NCBI RefSeq assembly: GCF_030815125.1
Contig: NZ_JAUSWH010000012.1
Location: forward strand, 62,001 to 126,000
Direction: 5' to 3'
DNA: 64,000 nucleotides
Source: Allorhizobium paknamense
GTDB taxonomy: Bacteria; Pseudomonadota; Alphaproteobacteria; Rhizobiales; Rhizobiaceae
Shown: positions 31,834-40,440 of the stretch, one piece after another
How the letters are laid out: every line of letters starts with the position of its first letter
Position numbering within the stretch: position 1 is the stretch's first letter
Notes under the pieces: model-generated
What the model was told of the DNA's origin: nothing
Database searches by the model: none
The model's input: only the letters and a program-made list of their open reading frames with translations
Position numbers and translations under genes: made by a program

Positions 31834-32589
31834 CTATTCTGGCCTTTCAAACCTTTCTGGAGCAGTTCTGTCGTTGCAGATGTTGTCATGCCTTGAGAAG
31901 CGCGCTCCAACCGAAGGATCTTCCAGCTGTCGCCATGTTCACCTTGAAAGACAGGCTAGATTTTCCGGCCTTCTTTTCATTGCGATCTCGATTTTTCTCC
32001 TATCATGCAGTTCTCGGGCATAAGCCTAGGAACTTTGCTGACACGAATGTATCCGGTTTTTTCCTGAAGACTGACTGGGCATTGTCCCATCCGGAGACGA
32101 TGCCCTTGTTTCAAATCAGGAAAACTCCATGCGCCTTCTCTAAAGTATGTAGGTTGCAAACCTGTTAACATCCTCTCCCATAGGTTATATTAGCGAAGAA
32201 CATCTAAAAGATTATTTACATCCCTTCAATTTTATGGGTTTTTCTGCTTTCGCGGATTTGTTCCGCGAAATCTCTCTGAAGTGACTTTATCGTTAATCAA
32301 GCGTTTAAGTCGTGCACGCACTCATTTCATGCATCCGATGCGTGTATATCTACACATACTTCGTTTATTCGCTATTCATCCTAAGTGAATCTATTTTTAG
32401 ATGATATTTCATTAATATGATTGTAATGTTTGATTTCAGGCAGTTTTATCTCCTTAGAGGCTCTCTTCTCTCGATTTTTAGAAGATATATATTCTAAATG
32501 CGTTGAATATTCTGAACGCGACAGCGCGCTTAAGGTGTGTCAGGTTGTATTCTAAAGAACACTTGCGGATGAAAAAATGTCACGGCATG
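31834..32589. other. AT-rich leader region of the chemoreceptor gene
   Basis: About 750 bases with no gene. From 32160 to 32520 it is strikingly AT-rich for this genome. A hairpin TTTCGCGGA/TTCCGCGAAA lies near 32247-32270. The open frames here look non-coding. A promoter for the chemoreceptor is expected, but I see no clear -35/-10 pair. Confidence 0.5.
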
Positions 32590-32613
32590 TTGCTGCGCTT
32601 TTTCGCGCAGCAA
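32590..32613. other. Hairpin, function unknown
   Basis: TTGCTGCGC (32590-32598) and GCGCAGCAA (32605-32613) with a six-base loop. It lies beyond the rpoH terminator and is not followed by a T-run on either strand. Confidence 0.45.
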
Positions 32614-32645
32614 AAGCAAAAGAGGGAAGCGTTCTTCGTGATCAT

Positions 32646-32680
32646 AAAAAAAAGCGCACCGCTCTTTGCGATGCACTTTT
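32646..32680 (-). terminator. Rho-independent terminator of rpoH
   Basis: On the minus strand AAAAGTGCATCGC and GCGGTGCGCTTTT form a 13-bp stem with two G-U pairs and loop AAAGA, followed by eight U. It lies about 125 bases after the rpoH stop codon. Confidence 0.85.
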
Positions 32681-32701
32681 GAAAAAAAAGGGATAGAGAT
32701 A

Positions 32702-32764
32702 TTACAGCGCCGTGCGCCATACATGGCGCACAAAGGTTCGCTGTAACGCTTTAAATATGCAGTA
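32702..32764. repeat. Dispersed palindromic repeat (ACAGCG family)
   Basis: TTACAGCG...CGCTGTAA with GTGCGCCAT/ATGGCGCAC inside, then CTTTAAATATGCAGTAG. The same family is at 41721, 45951 and 55956. It sits in the rpoH 3' untranslated region. Confidence 0.65.
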
Positions 32765-32803
32765 GGTCCGGTTCCTCAAGCTGAAAAGCCGGAGATGCCC
32801 GGT

Positions 32804-33706
32804 TCAGGCCTCCACCATTCTCAGGGCCTTGGCGCGCTCCAGGGCATCCTTCTGCACGGCGTCCTGAACCTTTTCAAAAGCCCGGACCTCGATCTGCCGC
32901 ACACGCTCGCGGCTGATGTCGAATTCGGCAGAGAGTTCTTCCAGCGTCACCGGGTCTTCCGCCAGACGGCGGGCCTCGAAGATGCGTCGTTCGCGCTCGT
33001 TCAGCACGCCCATGGCGCGGGAGAGCATGTTGCGGCGGGTCTCAAGCTCATCCTGTTCGATCAGAATGTCTTCCTGGCTGTCATGATCGTCCACCAGCCA
33101 GTCCTGCCATTGGCCGGATTCGCCTTCGCTGGCGCGCAGCGGCGCATTCAGCGACGCGTCGCCGGACAGGCGGCGGTTCATGGAAACCACTTCTTCTTCC
33201 GAAACATTCAGCTTGGTGGCGATTTCCTTCACCTGTTCCGGCTTCAGGTCGCCTTCGTCGATGGCCTGGATACGGCCCTTGAGACGCCGCAGGTTGAAGA
33301 ACAGCCGCTTCTGATTGGCGGTGGTGCCCATTTTCACCAGCGACCAGGAGCGCAGGATATATTCCTGGATCGAGGCCTTGATCCACCACATGGCATAGGT
33401 GGCCAGACGAAAACCGCGCTCGGGATCGAATTTCTTGACGGCCTGCATCAGGCCCACATTGCCTTCGGAGACCACTTCGCCGATCGGCAGGCCATAGCCG
33501 CGATAGCCCATGGCGATCTTGGCCACGAGACGCAGATGGCTCGTCACCAGCCTGTGCGCGGCATCACGGTCGCCGTGCTCGGCATAGCGCTTGGCCAGCA
33601 TGTATTCTTCCTGCGGTTCCAGCATCGGGAACTTGCGGATTTCGTCGAGATAGCGGTTCAGACCGGCTTCGCCGGCAGTAATCGTAGGCAAGGTATTCCG
33701 GGCCAT
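32804..33706 (-). CDS. rpoH: RNA polymerase sigma-32 factor (RpoH1 type)
   Basis: Directs RNA polymerase to heat-shock and stress promoters. The 300-residue protein has region 2 (SEGNVGLMQAVKKFDPERGF and LATYAMWWIKASIQEYILRS), the RpoH box QKRLFFNLRRLKG that sets sigma-32 apart from other group 2/3 factors, and region 4 with the helix-turn-helix TLEELSAEFDISRERVRQIE. The sequence agrees with rhizobial RpoH1 rather than RpoH2. A terminator with eight U follows it. Confidence 0.96.
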   Translation of the reverse strand: MARNTLPTITAGEAGLNRYLDEIRKFPMLEPQEEYMLAKRYAEHGDRDAAHRLVTSHLRLVAKIAMGYRGYGLPIGEVVSEGNVGLMQAVKKFDPERGFRLATYAMWWIKASIQEYILRSWSLVKMGTTANQKRLFFNLRRLKGRIQAIDEGDLKPEQVKEIATKLNVSEEEVVSMNRRLSGDASLNAPLRASEGESGQWQDWLVDDHDSQEDILIEQDELETRRNMLSRAMGVLNERERRIFEARRLAEDPVTLEELSAEFDISRERVRQIEVRAFEKVQDAVQKDALERAKALRMVEA

Positions 33707-33913
33707 AGAGCACCCCTTTCTTCACGAACTTCCCAAAACCGGGCAAGTCCCCTCCTGTGGATCTCATGATCCCACACGAGTCCGGGTCAAAGATAAGAAT
33801 GATGAAGACGCGATTCAAGCCTCACAGGCTTTGTGAAAGCCGTGGTTTTTGGCTGTCGGCGCGCGACCGCTGGCGTCTTATGGGCTATAACCCTTAAACC
33901 CCTCTCCGGTTCC

Positions 33914-34939
33914 TCAGATCGCCCTTAGCGCTTCCAGCATCTCTTCCAGATCCTCCGGCAGGGGGGCCTCGAAATGCATCACCTCTTCGGTGGCCGGATG
34001 TTCGAAGGCCAGAAGATAGGCGTGCAGCGCCTGCCGGTGAAAGCCGTTGACGAGGCCGCGGGCCGGTTCCGGCAGCAGATTGGCCTTGGTCTTGAAGGAA
34101 CCGCCATATTCCGGATCGCCGATCAGCGGATGGCCGATATGGGCCATGTGGACGCGGATCTGGTGGGTGCGGCCCGTCTCCAGCCGGCATTCCACCAGCG
34201 AGGCAAGGCAGGTGGCGTCCGGCTTTTCGCCATAGCGCTCCAGCACTTCGTAATGGGTGATCGCCTCGCGGGCATCGGCGCTGTCGTCACGCTTCACGGC
34301 ACGGCGGGTACGGTCGGCAGCGCGGCCCAAGGCGGCATCGATGGTGCCCGCCAGACTGCGCGGGCGCCCCCACACCACGGCCTGATAGGCGCGCTCCAAC
34401 GGGCCGCTGCGGCCATGATCGGCAAATTGCGCCGCCAGATGCCGATGGGCATTGTCGTTTTTCGCCACCACCATCACGCCGGAAGTGTCCTTGTCCAGCC
34501 GGTGGACGATGCCGGGACGGCGCACGCCGCCAATGCCGGAAAGGCTCATGCCGCAATGATGGATCAGCGCGTTGACCAGCGTGCCGGTCCAGTTTCCGGC
34601 GCCTGGATGCACGACGAGACCGGCAGGCTTGGCAATGACAATGAGATCGTCATCCTCATAAAGCACGTCGAGGGGAATATCCTCGCCCTGCGGCTCGGCA
34701 TCCTCGGGCTCCGGCAGGGCAATCACCACGCTGTCGCCGGGCCTGATCTTGCGCTTCGGCTCACTTACCGCTTTGCCGTTCACCTCGACCGCGCCCTGTT
34801 CGATCAGCGCCTTGATGCGATTGCGGGAAAATTCACCCTGCAGCGCCTCCGCAAGCCAGGCATCCAGCCGGCCTTCGGCATCGTCACCGGCAATCAGCTC
34901 TTTCCTTGCATCCTCGGCTTGGTTAAAGGGATCGGTCAT
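33914..34939 (-). CDS. rluD: RluD-family 23S rRNA pseudouridine synthase
   Basis: A 341-residue RluA/RluD-type synthase that isomerises uridines in 23S rRNA helix 69. The N-terminal S4 RNA-binding domain covers residues about 15-75 (RIKALIEQGAVEVNGKAV). The catalytic motif GIVHRLDKDTSGVMVVAKN contains the essential Asp, and the C-terminal region has ETGRTHQIRVHMAHIGHPL and FHRQALHAYLLAFEHP. I use the ATG at 34939, which has AGGAC nine bases upstream; the GTG at 34966 has no ribosome site. It is divergent from the small membrane-protein gene at 34990. Confidence 0.92.
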   Translation of the reverse strand: MTDPFNQAEDARKELIAGDDAEGRLDAWLAEALQGEFSRNRIKALIEQGAVEVNGKAVSEPKRKIRPGDSVVIALPEPEDAEPQGEDIPLDVLYEDDDLIVIAKPAGLVVHPGAGNWTGTLVNALIHHCGMSLSGIGGVRRPGIVHRLDKDTSGVMVVAKNDNAHRHLAAQFADHGRSGPLERAYQAVVWGRPRSLAGTIDAALGRAADRTRRAVKRDDSADAREAITHYEVLERYGEKPDATCLASLVECRLETGRTHQIRVHMAHIGHPLIGDPEYGGSFKTKANLLPEPARGLVNGFHRQALHAYLLAFEHPATEEVMHFEAPLPEDLEEMLEALRAI

Positions 34940-34989
34940 TGTGTCAAAGTCCTGCCTGTCAGTCACGCCGGGGAAAGGTTGAGGTTTCG

Positions 34990-35382
34990 ATGAGTCAGAT
35001 TGAAACGGAAGAACAGGAAGAGAAGCCCCTCGATCCGGCTTTCGAGCATGTGCGCCGGAAAATGGTGATCCTGCAGCTCGTTTCGGTCGGCCTGATCTTG
35101 TTTTGCCTTATGCTTGTCCTGGGCGCGGTTGTCTACAAGGTTATGCAGACGAAAGCCGCAAGCCCCGCCGCACAACCGGCGGCAGCACTTTCCGTGCCAT
35201 CCGACCAGCCGCTGGCCCGCACCGCCACGCTTCCCGAGGGCTTTACGGTGACCTCCACGGCGCTGTCCGGCAGTCAGGTGCTGTTCTATGGCAAGACGGC
35301 GGATGGCAAGGCAAAGGCCTTCATCTTCGATGCCGCGTCGGGCCGCTTCGTTTCGGACATCGCGGTCGAGGGGGCGCGGTGA
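34990..35382 (+). CDS. Small single-span membrane protein, unknown function
   Basis: A 130-residue protein with an acidic N-terminus (ETEEQEEKPLDPAFEHVRRK), one membrane segment ILQLVSVGLILFCLMLVLGA at residues about 26-46, and an 80-residue C-terminal part probably in the periplasm (EGFTVTSTALSGSQVLFYG). GAGG lies five bases before the ATG. It is translationally coupled to the following methyltransferase through a GTGA overlap. I know it only as a conserved rhizobial hypothetical; a role with rRNA modification is not implied. Confidence 0.75.
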   Translation: MSQIETEEQEEKPLDPAFEHVRRKMVILQLVSVGLILFCLMLVLGAVVYKVMQTKAASPAAQPAAALSVPSDQPLARTATLPEGFTVTSTALSGSQVLFYGKTADGKAKAFIFDAASGRFVSDIAVEGAR

Positions 35383-36203
35383 CGCACAGCCTGCGGATCA
35401 CCGATCCGGACGATCCCCGTATCGCCGCCTTCCGCCAGATCCGCGAGCGCGATCTGGTGGGGCGGGAGGGCCGCTTCATTGCTGAAGGCACGGTGGTGCT
35501 CAGGCTTTTGCTGGCCGCCCACCGGGCAGGGCAGGGGATTCGGGCCGAAAAACTGCTGCTGCTGGAAAATCGTCTTGCCGGGCTGGAAAGCCTGCTGGCG
35601 GATCTGCCGGAGGAGATCGAGGTCTATACCGCCAGCCAGCCGGTTCTGGATGCTGTGGCGGGTTTTCACCTGCATCGCGGCGTGCTGGGCCTCGGGCGGC
35701 GCGAGGCGGTGCCTTCCTTTGAAGATATGCTGGCGGAGCTTCCGGCGCGTGCCCTGATCCTCGTGGGCTGCGGCATTTCCAATCATGACAATGTCGGCGC
35801 CATGTTCCGCAATGCCGCAGCCTTCGAAGCCGATGCCGTGCTGCTGGACGAGACCTCCTGCGATCCGTTTTACCGCAAGGCGCTGCGGGTCTCTGTCGGC
35901 TCCGTGCTGGCGGTGCCGCATCTGCGGCAGGGAGAGAGTGGGCAATTGCTGCGGCGGCTTGATGAAGAAGGCTTCCAGATCCTGCCGCTCAGCCCTTCCG
36001 GCACGGTTGAAATCGGTGATATCCAGCCGGCGTGGCGGGTGGCGCTGGTGGTGGGCACCGAAGGCGAGGGCTTGCCAGCGGATATCCTCTCACGCTTCCA
36101 GCCGGTGCGCATCGCGCAATCCTCCCGGCTGGACAGTCTCAATCTCGGCACCGCCAGCGGCATTGCGCTCCACGCCATCGCCCGGGGCATGGGCAAGGTT
36201 TAG
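35379..36203 (+). CDS. SpoU/TrmH-family RNA 2'-O-methyltransferase
   Basis: A 274-residue enzyme that transfers methyl from S-adenosylmethionine to a ribose 2'-OH of tRNA or rRNA. The trefoil-knot motifs are all seen: motif 1 SNHDNVGAMFRNAAAFEADA, motif 2 ALVVGTEGEGLPADIL, motif 3 LNLGTASGIALHAIA. The N-terminal part (RQIRERDLVGREGRFIAEG) is the substrate-binding domain of the RlmB/TrmH group. It begins at GTG 35379, overlapping the stop of the preceding gene. Its TAG stop codon falls at a RIME edge. Confidence 0.9.
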   Translation: MTHSLRITDPDDPRIAAFRQIRERDLVGREGRFIAEGTVVLRLLLAAHRAGQGIRAEKLLLLENRLAGLESLLADLPEEIEVYTASQPVLDAVAGFHLHRGVLGLGRREAVPSFEDMLAELPARALILVGCGISNHDNVGAMFRNAAAFEADAVLLDETSCDPFYRKALRVSVGSVLAVPHLRQGESGQLLRRLDEEGFQILPLSPSGTVEIGDIQPAWRVALVVGTEGEGLPADILSRFQPVRIAQSSRLDSLNLGTASGIALHAIARGMGKV

Positions 36204-36307
36204 AGCATTTACAGGAAAAGTGGGAACCGGTTTTCCGTCTGGAAATGCGTAAAAACAAGAGCATTGTCCCGAGAAAAGTGGGAGCCGGTTTTCCCTCCGG
36301 AAATGCG
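36202..36307. repeat. RIME-type repeat, two copies
   Basis: Copies at 36202-36249 (AGAGCATTTACAGG...GGAAATGCG) and 36258-36307 (AGAGCATTGTCCCG...GGAAATGCG). The first copy begins inside the TAG stop codon of the methyltransferase gene. Confidence 0.8.
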
Positions 36308-36326
36308 TGGGGTAAAGACTATAAAC

Positions 36327-37358
36327 TCACATTTCAGGCTGCGGCTTGAAAAGATCGGGCGCAAGGCGCTTCAGCCGTTTCATCACTTCACTGTCACCCT
36401 GATCGGCGGCCTTCGCGACCAGCGGCTGGAGCGGACCTTCCTCGCCTTCCTGCCGGGCGGTGATTACCACCATCTTGGCGGCGATATCGGCGATTTCCGC
36501 GCGTAGCGCCTCATCGCCATCGGCGGTTTTCGCCTTTTGCAGCCGTTCGATCAGCGCCAGATTCTGTAGCCGTACTTCCTCGGTTAGCGCGGCAATCTCC
36601 TTCTCGGGAGAGGTCTTTGCAGGGGGCATGCCGGCCATCACCGTCTCCTTTTTTGTGCCGCCGGGGGTGGCGTTCAGCTTTTCCAGCCGCTCTTCCAGCC
36701 GCAACCGCCGGTCTTCTTCCTGCAAGAGCCGCTGCTCTGCCTTTTGCGCGCGGGAAACCGCAGCCTGGGTCTCGTCACGCTGTTTGTCGCGCTCGTCCCG
36801 CATGGCGGTGACGCGCAAACGAAAATCTTCGATCTGGGTGTCGCGGGAGGCAAGGCTGCGCTTCAGCTGCTGCTTTTCTTCCTCCGCTGCCGAAAGCCGC
36901 TGGGTCAGCGCCTCTATTTCCAGATCGCGCGCCGCAATGCTGGATTCGCTGCGCTCCAGCACGGCCTTCATCTGCTCGGCATGGCGGGCCGCCTCGCGCA
37001 GTTCTGCGCGCAATTGCCCGGCTTCCTTGCTCATGGCGCCGATCTGTTCCTTCAGTACATTTTCATTGGCTAGCGCCCGGCGCATCTCGGCATCTGCCTG
37101 GTCTGCCGTCACCTTCAAGGCGACCTGGTAATCGCGCTCGCGCTTCAGCTCATGGGCCAGCCGGGCATTTTCAGCGGCATAGACGGCGCGCACCATATCC
37201 TTTTGCGCGCGCACCTCATCCGCGCCCAAGGGTGCGGTCGCCCTCAGGCGGTTTTCCGTGTAGAGCACGACGCGACGGTGAATGGCCGGACTGATCAGCG
37301 CAACCAGCAGCACCGCAGCGAAAAAACCCAGAGCAAACAACAGGGCATATTCAATCAC
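36327..37358 (-). CDS. Membrane-anchored coiled-coil protein, unknown function
   Basis: A 343-residue protein. Residues 3-25 (EYALLFALGFFAAVLLVALI) form one membrane segment, followed by NRLRATAPLGADEVRAQKDM and then a long heptad-rich coiled coil through about residue 230 (EIEALTQRLSAAEEEKQQLK and similar). The C-terminal 100 residues are mixed charged, ending LAPDLFKPQPEM. The architecture suggests a cell-envelope scaffold or tether. It is conserved in rhizobia in this region, as I recall, but has no assigned role. Confidence 0.82.
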   Translation of the reverse strand: MIEYALLFALGFFAAVLLVALISPAIHRRVVLYTENRLRATAPLGADEVRAQKDMVRAVYAAENARLAHELKRERDYQVALKVTADQADAEMRRALANENVLKEQIGAMSKEAGQLRAELREAARHAEQMKAVLERSESSIAARDLEIEALTQRLSAAEEEKQQLKRSLASRDTQIEDFRLRVTAMRDERDKQRDETQAAVSRAQKAEQRLLQEEDRRLRLEERLEKLNATPGGTKKETVMAGMPPAKTSPEKEIAALTEEVRLQNLALIERLQKAKTADGDEALRAEIADIAAKMVVITARQEGEEGPLQPLVAKAADQGDSEVMKRLKRLAPDLFKPQPEM

Positions 37359-37383
37359 AGCAGGCTACTTTCTTGCCTTTGGA

Positions 37384-37471
37384 GCCGTCTCATACCAAGG
37401 CATCGAAGATGCTAACGCATCCTCGCCTCGAAAGGGGAATACGAACTCATTTTCAATGACTCTTCGTATCA
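37384..37471. repeat. Dispersed repeat (GAAGATGC family), degenerate copy
   Basis: Contains TCGAAGATGCTAACGCATCCTCGCCT and the imperfect inverted repeat ATACGAA...TTCGTAT around TCATTTTCAATGA. The same family is at 59090. Its right edge (TATCAG) includes the eipA stop codon at 37469-37471. Confidence 0.65.
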
Positions 37472-38062
37472 GAAGGGGTTCCAGGTCGAATTCTGTGTCA
37501 GCTTCAGATAGCCGACATTGACACCAAGACGGGCACCGACGCCGGTGCGGATCGGCACGATCAGCTGGTTATTGTTTTTCAGCACGGTCATGCCGACACC
37601 GGCCACCACATAGGCCGAACCGCTAACGCCGCCGAAGCGGGTGTAGAGCCGATCGACGCTGGGCAGATTATAGACCAGCATCATGGTGCGGGACCCGTTG
37701 CCGCCGTAATCGAGGCCCAGCGACGGACCCTGCCAGAAGACCGGATGCTGACCGGCATTCTTGGTGTAAAGCGTGCCTTCGCCATAGGTCAGCCCGGCAA
37801 TCAAGGCGCCGGAACCGTCCTGGCCGAGAATATAGCCATTGGGAAGGCCATATTGCGAAAAGGCCCGCTCGATCACCTTGGCCAATGCGCCGCTGGTGGA
37901 ACCGAAGAAGGAATGGCCGGCATCCACGACTTCCTGCATGGTATATTGGTCGCCCTGGGCGTGTGCCTCGGTGGATGCAACGCCAAGCGCAAACGGAACC
38001 AGCGCAAGTGCTGCGGCCACAAGCCAGGTGTGCATGACGTGCCGAATCTTGAAAAAGCCCAT
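37469..38062 (-). CDS. eipA: EipA-like DUF1134 envelope protein
   Basis: A 197-residue secreted or periplasmic protein. The signal sequence HTWLVAAALALVPFALGVAS ends near AHAQG. The DUF1134 domain has EVVDAGHSFFGSTSGALAKV, GAGLTYGEGTLY-like and SLGLDYGGNGSRTMMLVYN segments, ending STWNPF. In Brucella, EipA supports envelope integrity and stress resistance, and its gene is directly activated by CtrA. GGGGAGGAAG lies immediately before the ATG at 38062. A CtrA-like site lies 70-85 bases upstream, between this gene and chpT. Confidence 0.9.
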   Translation of the reverse strand: MGFFKIRHVMHTWLVAAALALVPFALGVASTEAHAQGDQYTMQEVVDAGHSFFGSTSGALAKVIERAFSQYGLPNGYILGQDGSGALIAGLTYGEGTLYTKNAGQHPVFWQGPSLGLDYGGNGSRTMMLVYNLPSVDRLYTRFGGVSGSAYVVAGVGMTVLKNNNQLIVPIRTGVGARLGVNVGYLKLTQNSTWNPF

Positions 38063-38132
38063 GGCTTCCTCCCCGGTATAGGAACTGTCTGAACCGCTAT
38101 TTTCGGTCCTGAAGCATCTTGATGCTATCGTC

Positions 38133-38147
38133 TTAACAATCGGTTTA
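38133..38147. promoter_or_regulatory. CtrA-like binding site between eipA and chpT
   Basis: TTAA (38133-38136), seven bases, TTTA (38144-38147): one mismatch to TTAA-N7-TTAA. It lies 71 bases upstream of eipA. Confidence 0.55.
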
Positions 38148-38328
38148 CCAAATATGGTGTCTTTATGGCGATAACCTTTGGGATTTTGCCGGTTTTGCCG
38201 CAACGGTAAGATCGACAGAGCATGAACAGCGCAGTTCCGGAAACGGGATATCCGTTGAACTGTGAGAAAGAAAAACGGTGTTTTATCTGGCTTGAGCCAG
38301 GGCAACGCCTGCCGTCGAGGAGAATTCG

Positions 38329-38973
38329 ATGCTGAAGAACCCGAATCTGACGCTGGCCGGGCCGGATCTGGCCGCACTCCTGTGCAGCCGCGTGTGCCAT
38401 GACGTCATCTCCCCGGTGGGGGCCATCACCAATGGTCTGGAACTGCTCGACGAGGGCGGGGCGGACGAAGATGCGATGGAACTGATCCGCGCCAGCGCCT
38501 TGAACGCTTCCGTGCGGCTGAAATTTGCCCGGCTGGCCTTCGGGGCCTCGGGCTCCGTCGGGGCATCCATCGACACCGGTGAGGCGGAAAAGGCCGCGCG
38601 GGATTTCGCTGCCGCCGAAAAGAAAACCGAAATCACCTGGACAGGCCCACGCGCCATCATTGCCAAGAACCGGGTGAAGATGCTGCTCAACCTGTTTCTG
38701 GTAGCCTATGGCGCCATTCCGCGCGGCGGTTCGCTGGATGTCACGCTGGAAAATCCTGAAACGGATGCGCGCTTCACCATCACGGTCAAGGGCCGCCTCC
38801 TGCGGGTGCCGCCGAAATTCGCGGAAATCTGCGAAGGCCGTCTGGAGGAAGCCGTCGATGCCCACTCGATCCAGCCCTATTACACCGTGCTTCTGGCCGA
38901 TGAAGCGGGTATGGAGCTGAAATACACGGTCGGCGAGGGCGAAATCACCTTCACGGCCGAGACTGTGGCCTGA
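38329..38973 (+). CDS. chpT: Histidine phosphotransferase ChpT
   Basis: Relays phosphate from the hybrid kinase CckA to CtrA and CpdR. The 214-residue protein has the dimerisation/phosphotransfer helix with His24 in SRVCHDVISPVGAI and the following NGLELLDEGG, then a degenerate Bergerat-like fold (KNRVKMLLNLFLVAYGAIP and DAHSIQPYYTVLLADEAG) without ATP-binding boxes. Size and sequence match ChpT rather than a kinase. It is divergent from eipA, close to ctrA, as is common in alphaproteobacteria. Confidence 0.93.
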   Translation: MLKNPNLTLAGPDLAALLCSRVCHDVISPVGAITNGLELLDEGGADEDAMELIRASALNASVRLKFARLAFGASGSVGASIDTGEAEKAARDFAAAEKKTEITWTGPRAIIAKNRVKMLLNLFLVAYGAIPRGGSLDVTLENPETDARFTITVKGRLLRVPPKFAEICEGRLEEAVDAHSIQPYYTVLLADEAGMELKYTVGEGEITFTAETVA

Positions 38974-39182
38974 ATTAATGAGCCGATTCGGGAAAATAAA
39001 CCGGATCGGCTACTTTCCTGGGCGGGCGTAACCTTTCATTAGCCTCCCGCCTTTACTCTTTTTCCTGGAACTTTTTATTGGACGCAGTGGCTGGCACCGG
39101 ACCTCGCCACACTCTTGTTTAAGCCATGTTCGAAACGAAGGGGATGCATGCTCCCCTTGGCCGTTGCAAAGGGGAGATCGAT

Positions 39183-39542
39183 ATGAAGCAGTTGATGATC
39201 GCTGACTCCTCCGATGTCATTCGCAAGGTGGGCCGCAAGATTCTTTCCGAACTGGGCTATGAGGTGATTGAAGCCGCCTCCGCCCGCGATGCACTGTTGC
39301 TCTGCGACAAGAAACTGCCCGATTTCATGATTGTCGATGCCGCACTGGACGGCGCCCTCGATCTCATCACCAATGTCCGCTCCATCCCGGAAGGCAAGGC
39401 GGTGAAGATTTATTACTGCGTGATCGAGGCCGATCTGAAAACCATGATGCAGGGCAAGCGCGCCGGCGCCAATGATTTCCTGCTGAAGCCTTTTGACCGC
39501 AAGATTCTCACCCAGACTTTCGCGGATCGCGCTGCGGCCTAA
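39183..39542 (+). CDS. Atypical single-domain response regulator
   Basis: A 119-residue stand-alone receiver domain between chpT and ctrA. The putative phosphoacceptor is Asp52 (MIVDAALDG) and the conserved Lys is in FLLKPFD. The usual acidic pair after strand 1 is reduced (IADSSD instead of EDD), and the usual Thr/Ser of strand 4 is replaced by IYYCVIEAD. It therefore may be poorly phosphorylated or act as a decoy. It is not clearly CpdR or DivK. I use the ATG at 39183 rather than 39126 because the family starts just before strand 1. Confidence 0.85.
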   Translation: MKQLMIADSSDVIRKVGRKILSELGYEVIEAASARDALLLCDKKLPDFMIVDAALDGALDLITNVRSIPEGKAVKIYYCVIEADLKTMMQGKRAGANDFLLKPFDRKILTQTFADRAAA

Positions 39543-39686
39543 AAATCCTCCGCTTTTCTGGGGGCAACATTTCCGAATGCATGGATTTTTTCCGGATCAT
39601 TGCCGTCATTCCGGGTGACTTGCACGGCTTGGCCGTGGATTGCCGAGGACTGTTCAATCCCACACGGCGTTTCCCGAAATTTTGGT

Positions 39687-39713
39687 CAAAATAAAAGCCC
39701 CCGAAGGGGCTTT
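39687..39713 (-). terminator. Terminator of ctrA
   Basis: AAAGCCCC (39694-39701), loop CGAA, GGGGCTTT (39706-39713), with a U-rich tail on the minus strand. It lies 26 bases after the ctrA stop codon. Confidence 0.8.
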
Positions 39714-39738
39714 AAAAATGCGGGTGGAAGGCAACCGC

Positions 39739-40440
39739 TCAGGCTGTTTCCATATATTCGCTGCCGTCCGGCTCGCGTAGCACATAGCCACGGCCCCATA
39801 CGGTTTCGATATAGTTGGCGCCACCGGCTGCGTTTGCAAGCTTCTTGCGCAGCTTGCAGATGAAGACGTCGATGATCTTCAATTCCGGCTCGTCCATGCC
39901 ACCATAAAGGTGGTTCAGGAACATTTCCTTGGTGAGCGTGGTGCCCTTGCGCAGCGAGAGCAGTTCCAGCATCTGATATTCCTTGCCGGTCAGGTGCACG
40001 CGCTGGCCGCCGACTTCCACCGTCTTGGCGTCCAGGTTGACCACCAGTTCACCGGTCACGATGATAGACTGCGCGTGACCCTTGGAGCGGCGGACGATGG
40101 CATGAATGCGGGCAACCAGCTCGTCCTTGTGGAACGGCTTTGTCATGTAATCGTCTGCGCCGAAGCCGAGGCCCCGGACCTTGTCCTCGATACCTGCCAT
40201 GCCGGAGAGGATGAGGATCGGCGTTTTCACCTTGGACAGGCGCAAAGTCCGCAGCACTTCATAGCCCGACATGTCCGGCAGGTTCAGGTCGAGAAGGATG
40301 ATGTCATAATCGTAAAGCTTGCCGAGATCGACGCCTTCCTCACCGAGATCGGTGGTGTAGACGTTGAAACTTTCGGACTTGAGCATCAGCTCGATGCTCT
40401 GCGCTGTGGCGCTGTCGTCTTCGATGAGTAGAACCCGCAT
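39739..40440 (-). CDS. ctrA: Cell-cycle response regulator CtrA
   Basis: Master regulator that, when phosphorylated through CckA-ChpT, binds TTAA-N7-TTAA sites and controls division, motility and chromosome replication. The 233-residue OmpR-type protein has the receiver with Asp51 in [15 protein letters not shown], Lys in [11 protein letters not shown], and the DNA-binding domain with [20 protein letters not shown] and the winged helix ending [16 protein letters not shown]. The C-terminus is META, near the degron seen in relatives. The upstream gap to fliJ holds six GANTC sites and a near-CtrA site. Confidence 0.97.
   Translation of the reverse strand: MRVLLIEDDSATAQSIELMLKSESFNVYTTDLGEEGVDLGKLYDYDIILLDLNLPDMSGYEVLRTLRLSKVKTPILILSGMAGIEDKVRGLGFGADDYMTKPFHKDELVARIHAIVRRSKGHAQSIIVTGELVVNLDAKTVEVGGQRVHLTGKEYQMLELLSLRKGTTLTKEMFLNHLYGGMDEPELKIIDVFICKLRKKLANAAGGANYIETVWGRGYVLREPDGSEYMETA

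Noticed and set aside
31806..32168. A 120-codon plus-strand frame upstream of the chemoreceptor
   Set aside because: Begins inside the chemoreceptor start and shows no domain. Cysteine/phenylalanine-rich composition is unlike its neighbours.
32530..32733. A 67-codon frame downstream of rpoH
   Set aside because: It spans the rpoH terminator and a hairpin and has no protein features.
38990..39060. CtrA-like site before the receiver gene (GTAACCTTTCATTAG)
   Set aside because: Two mismatches in the key half-sites, so it is indistinguishable from background.
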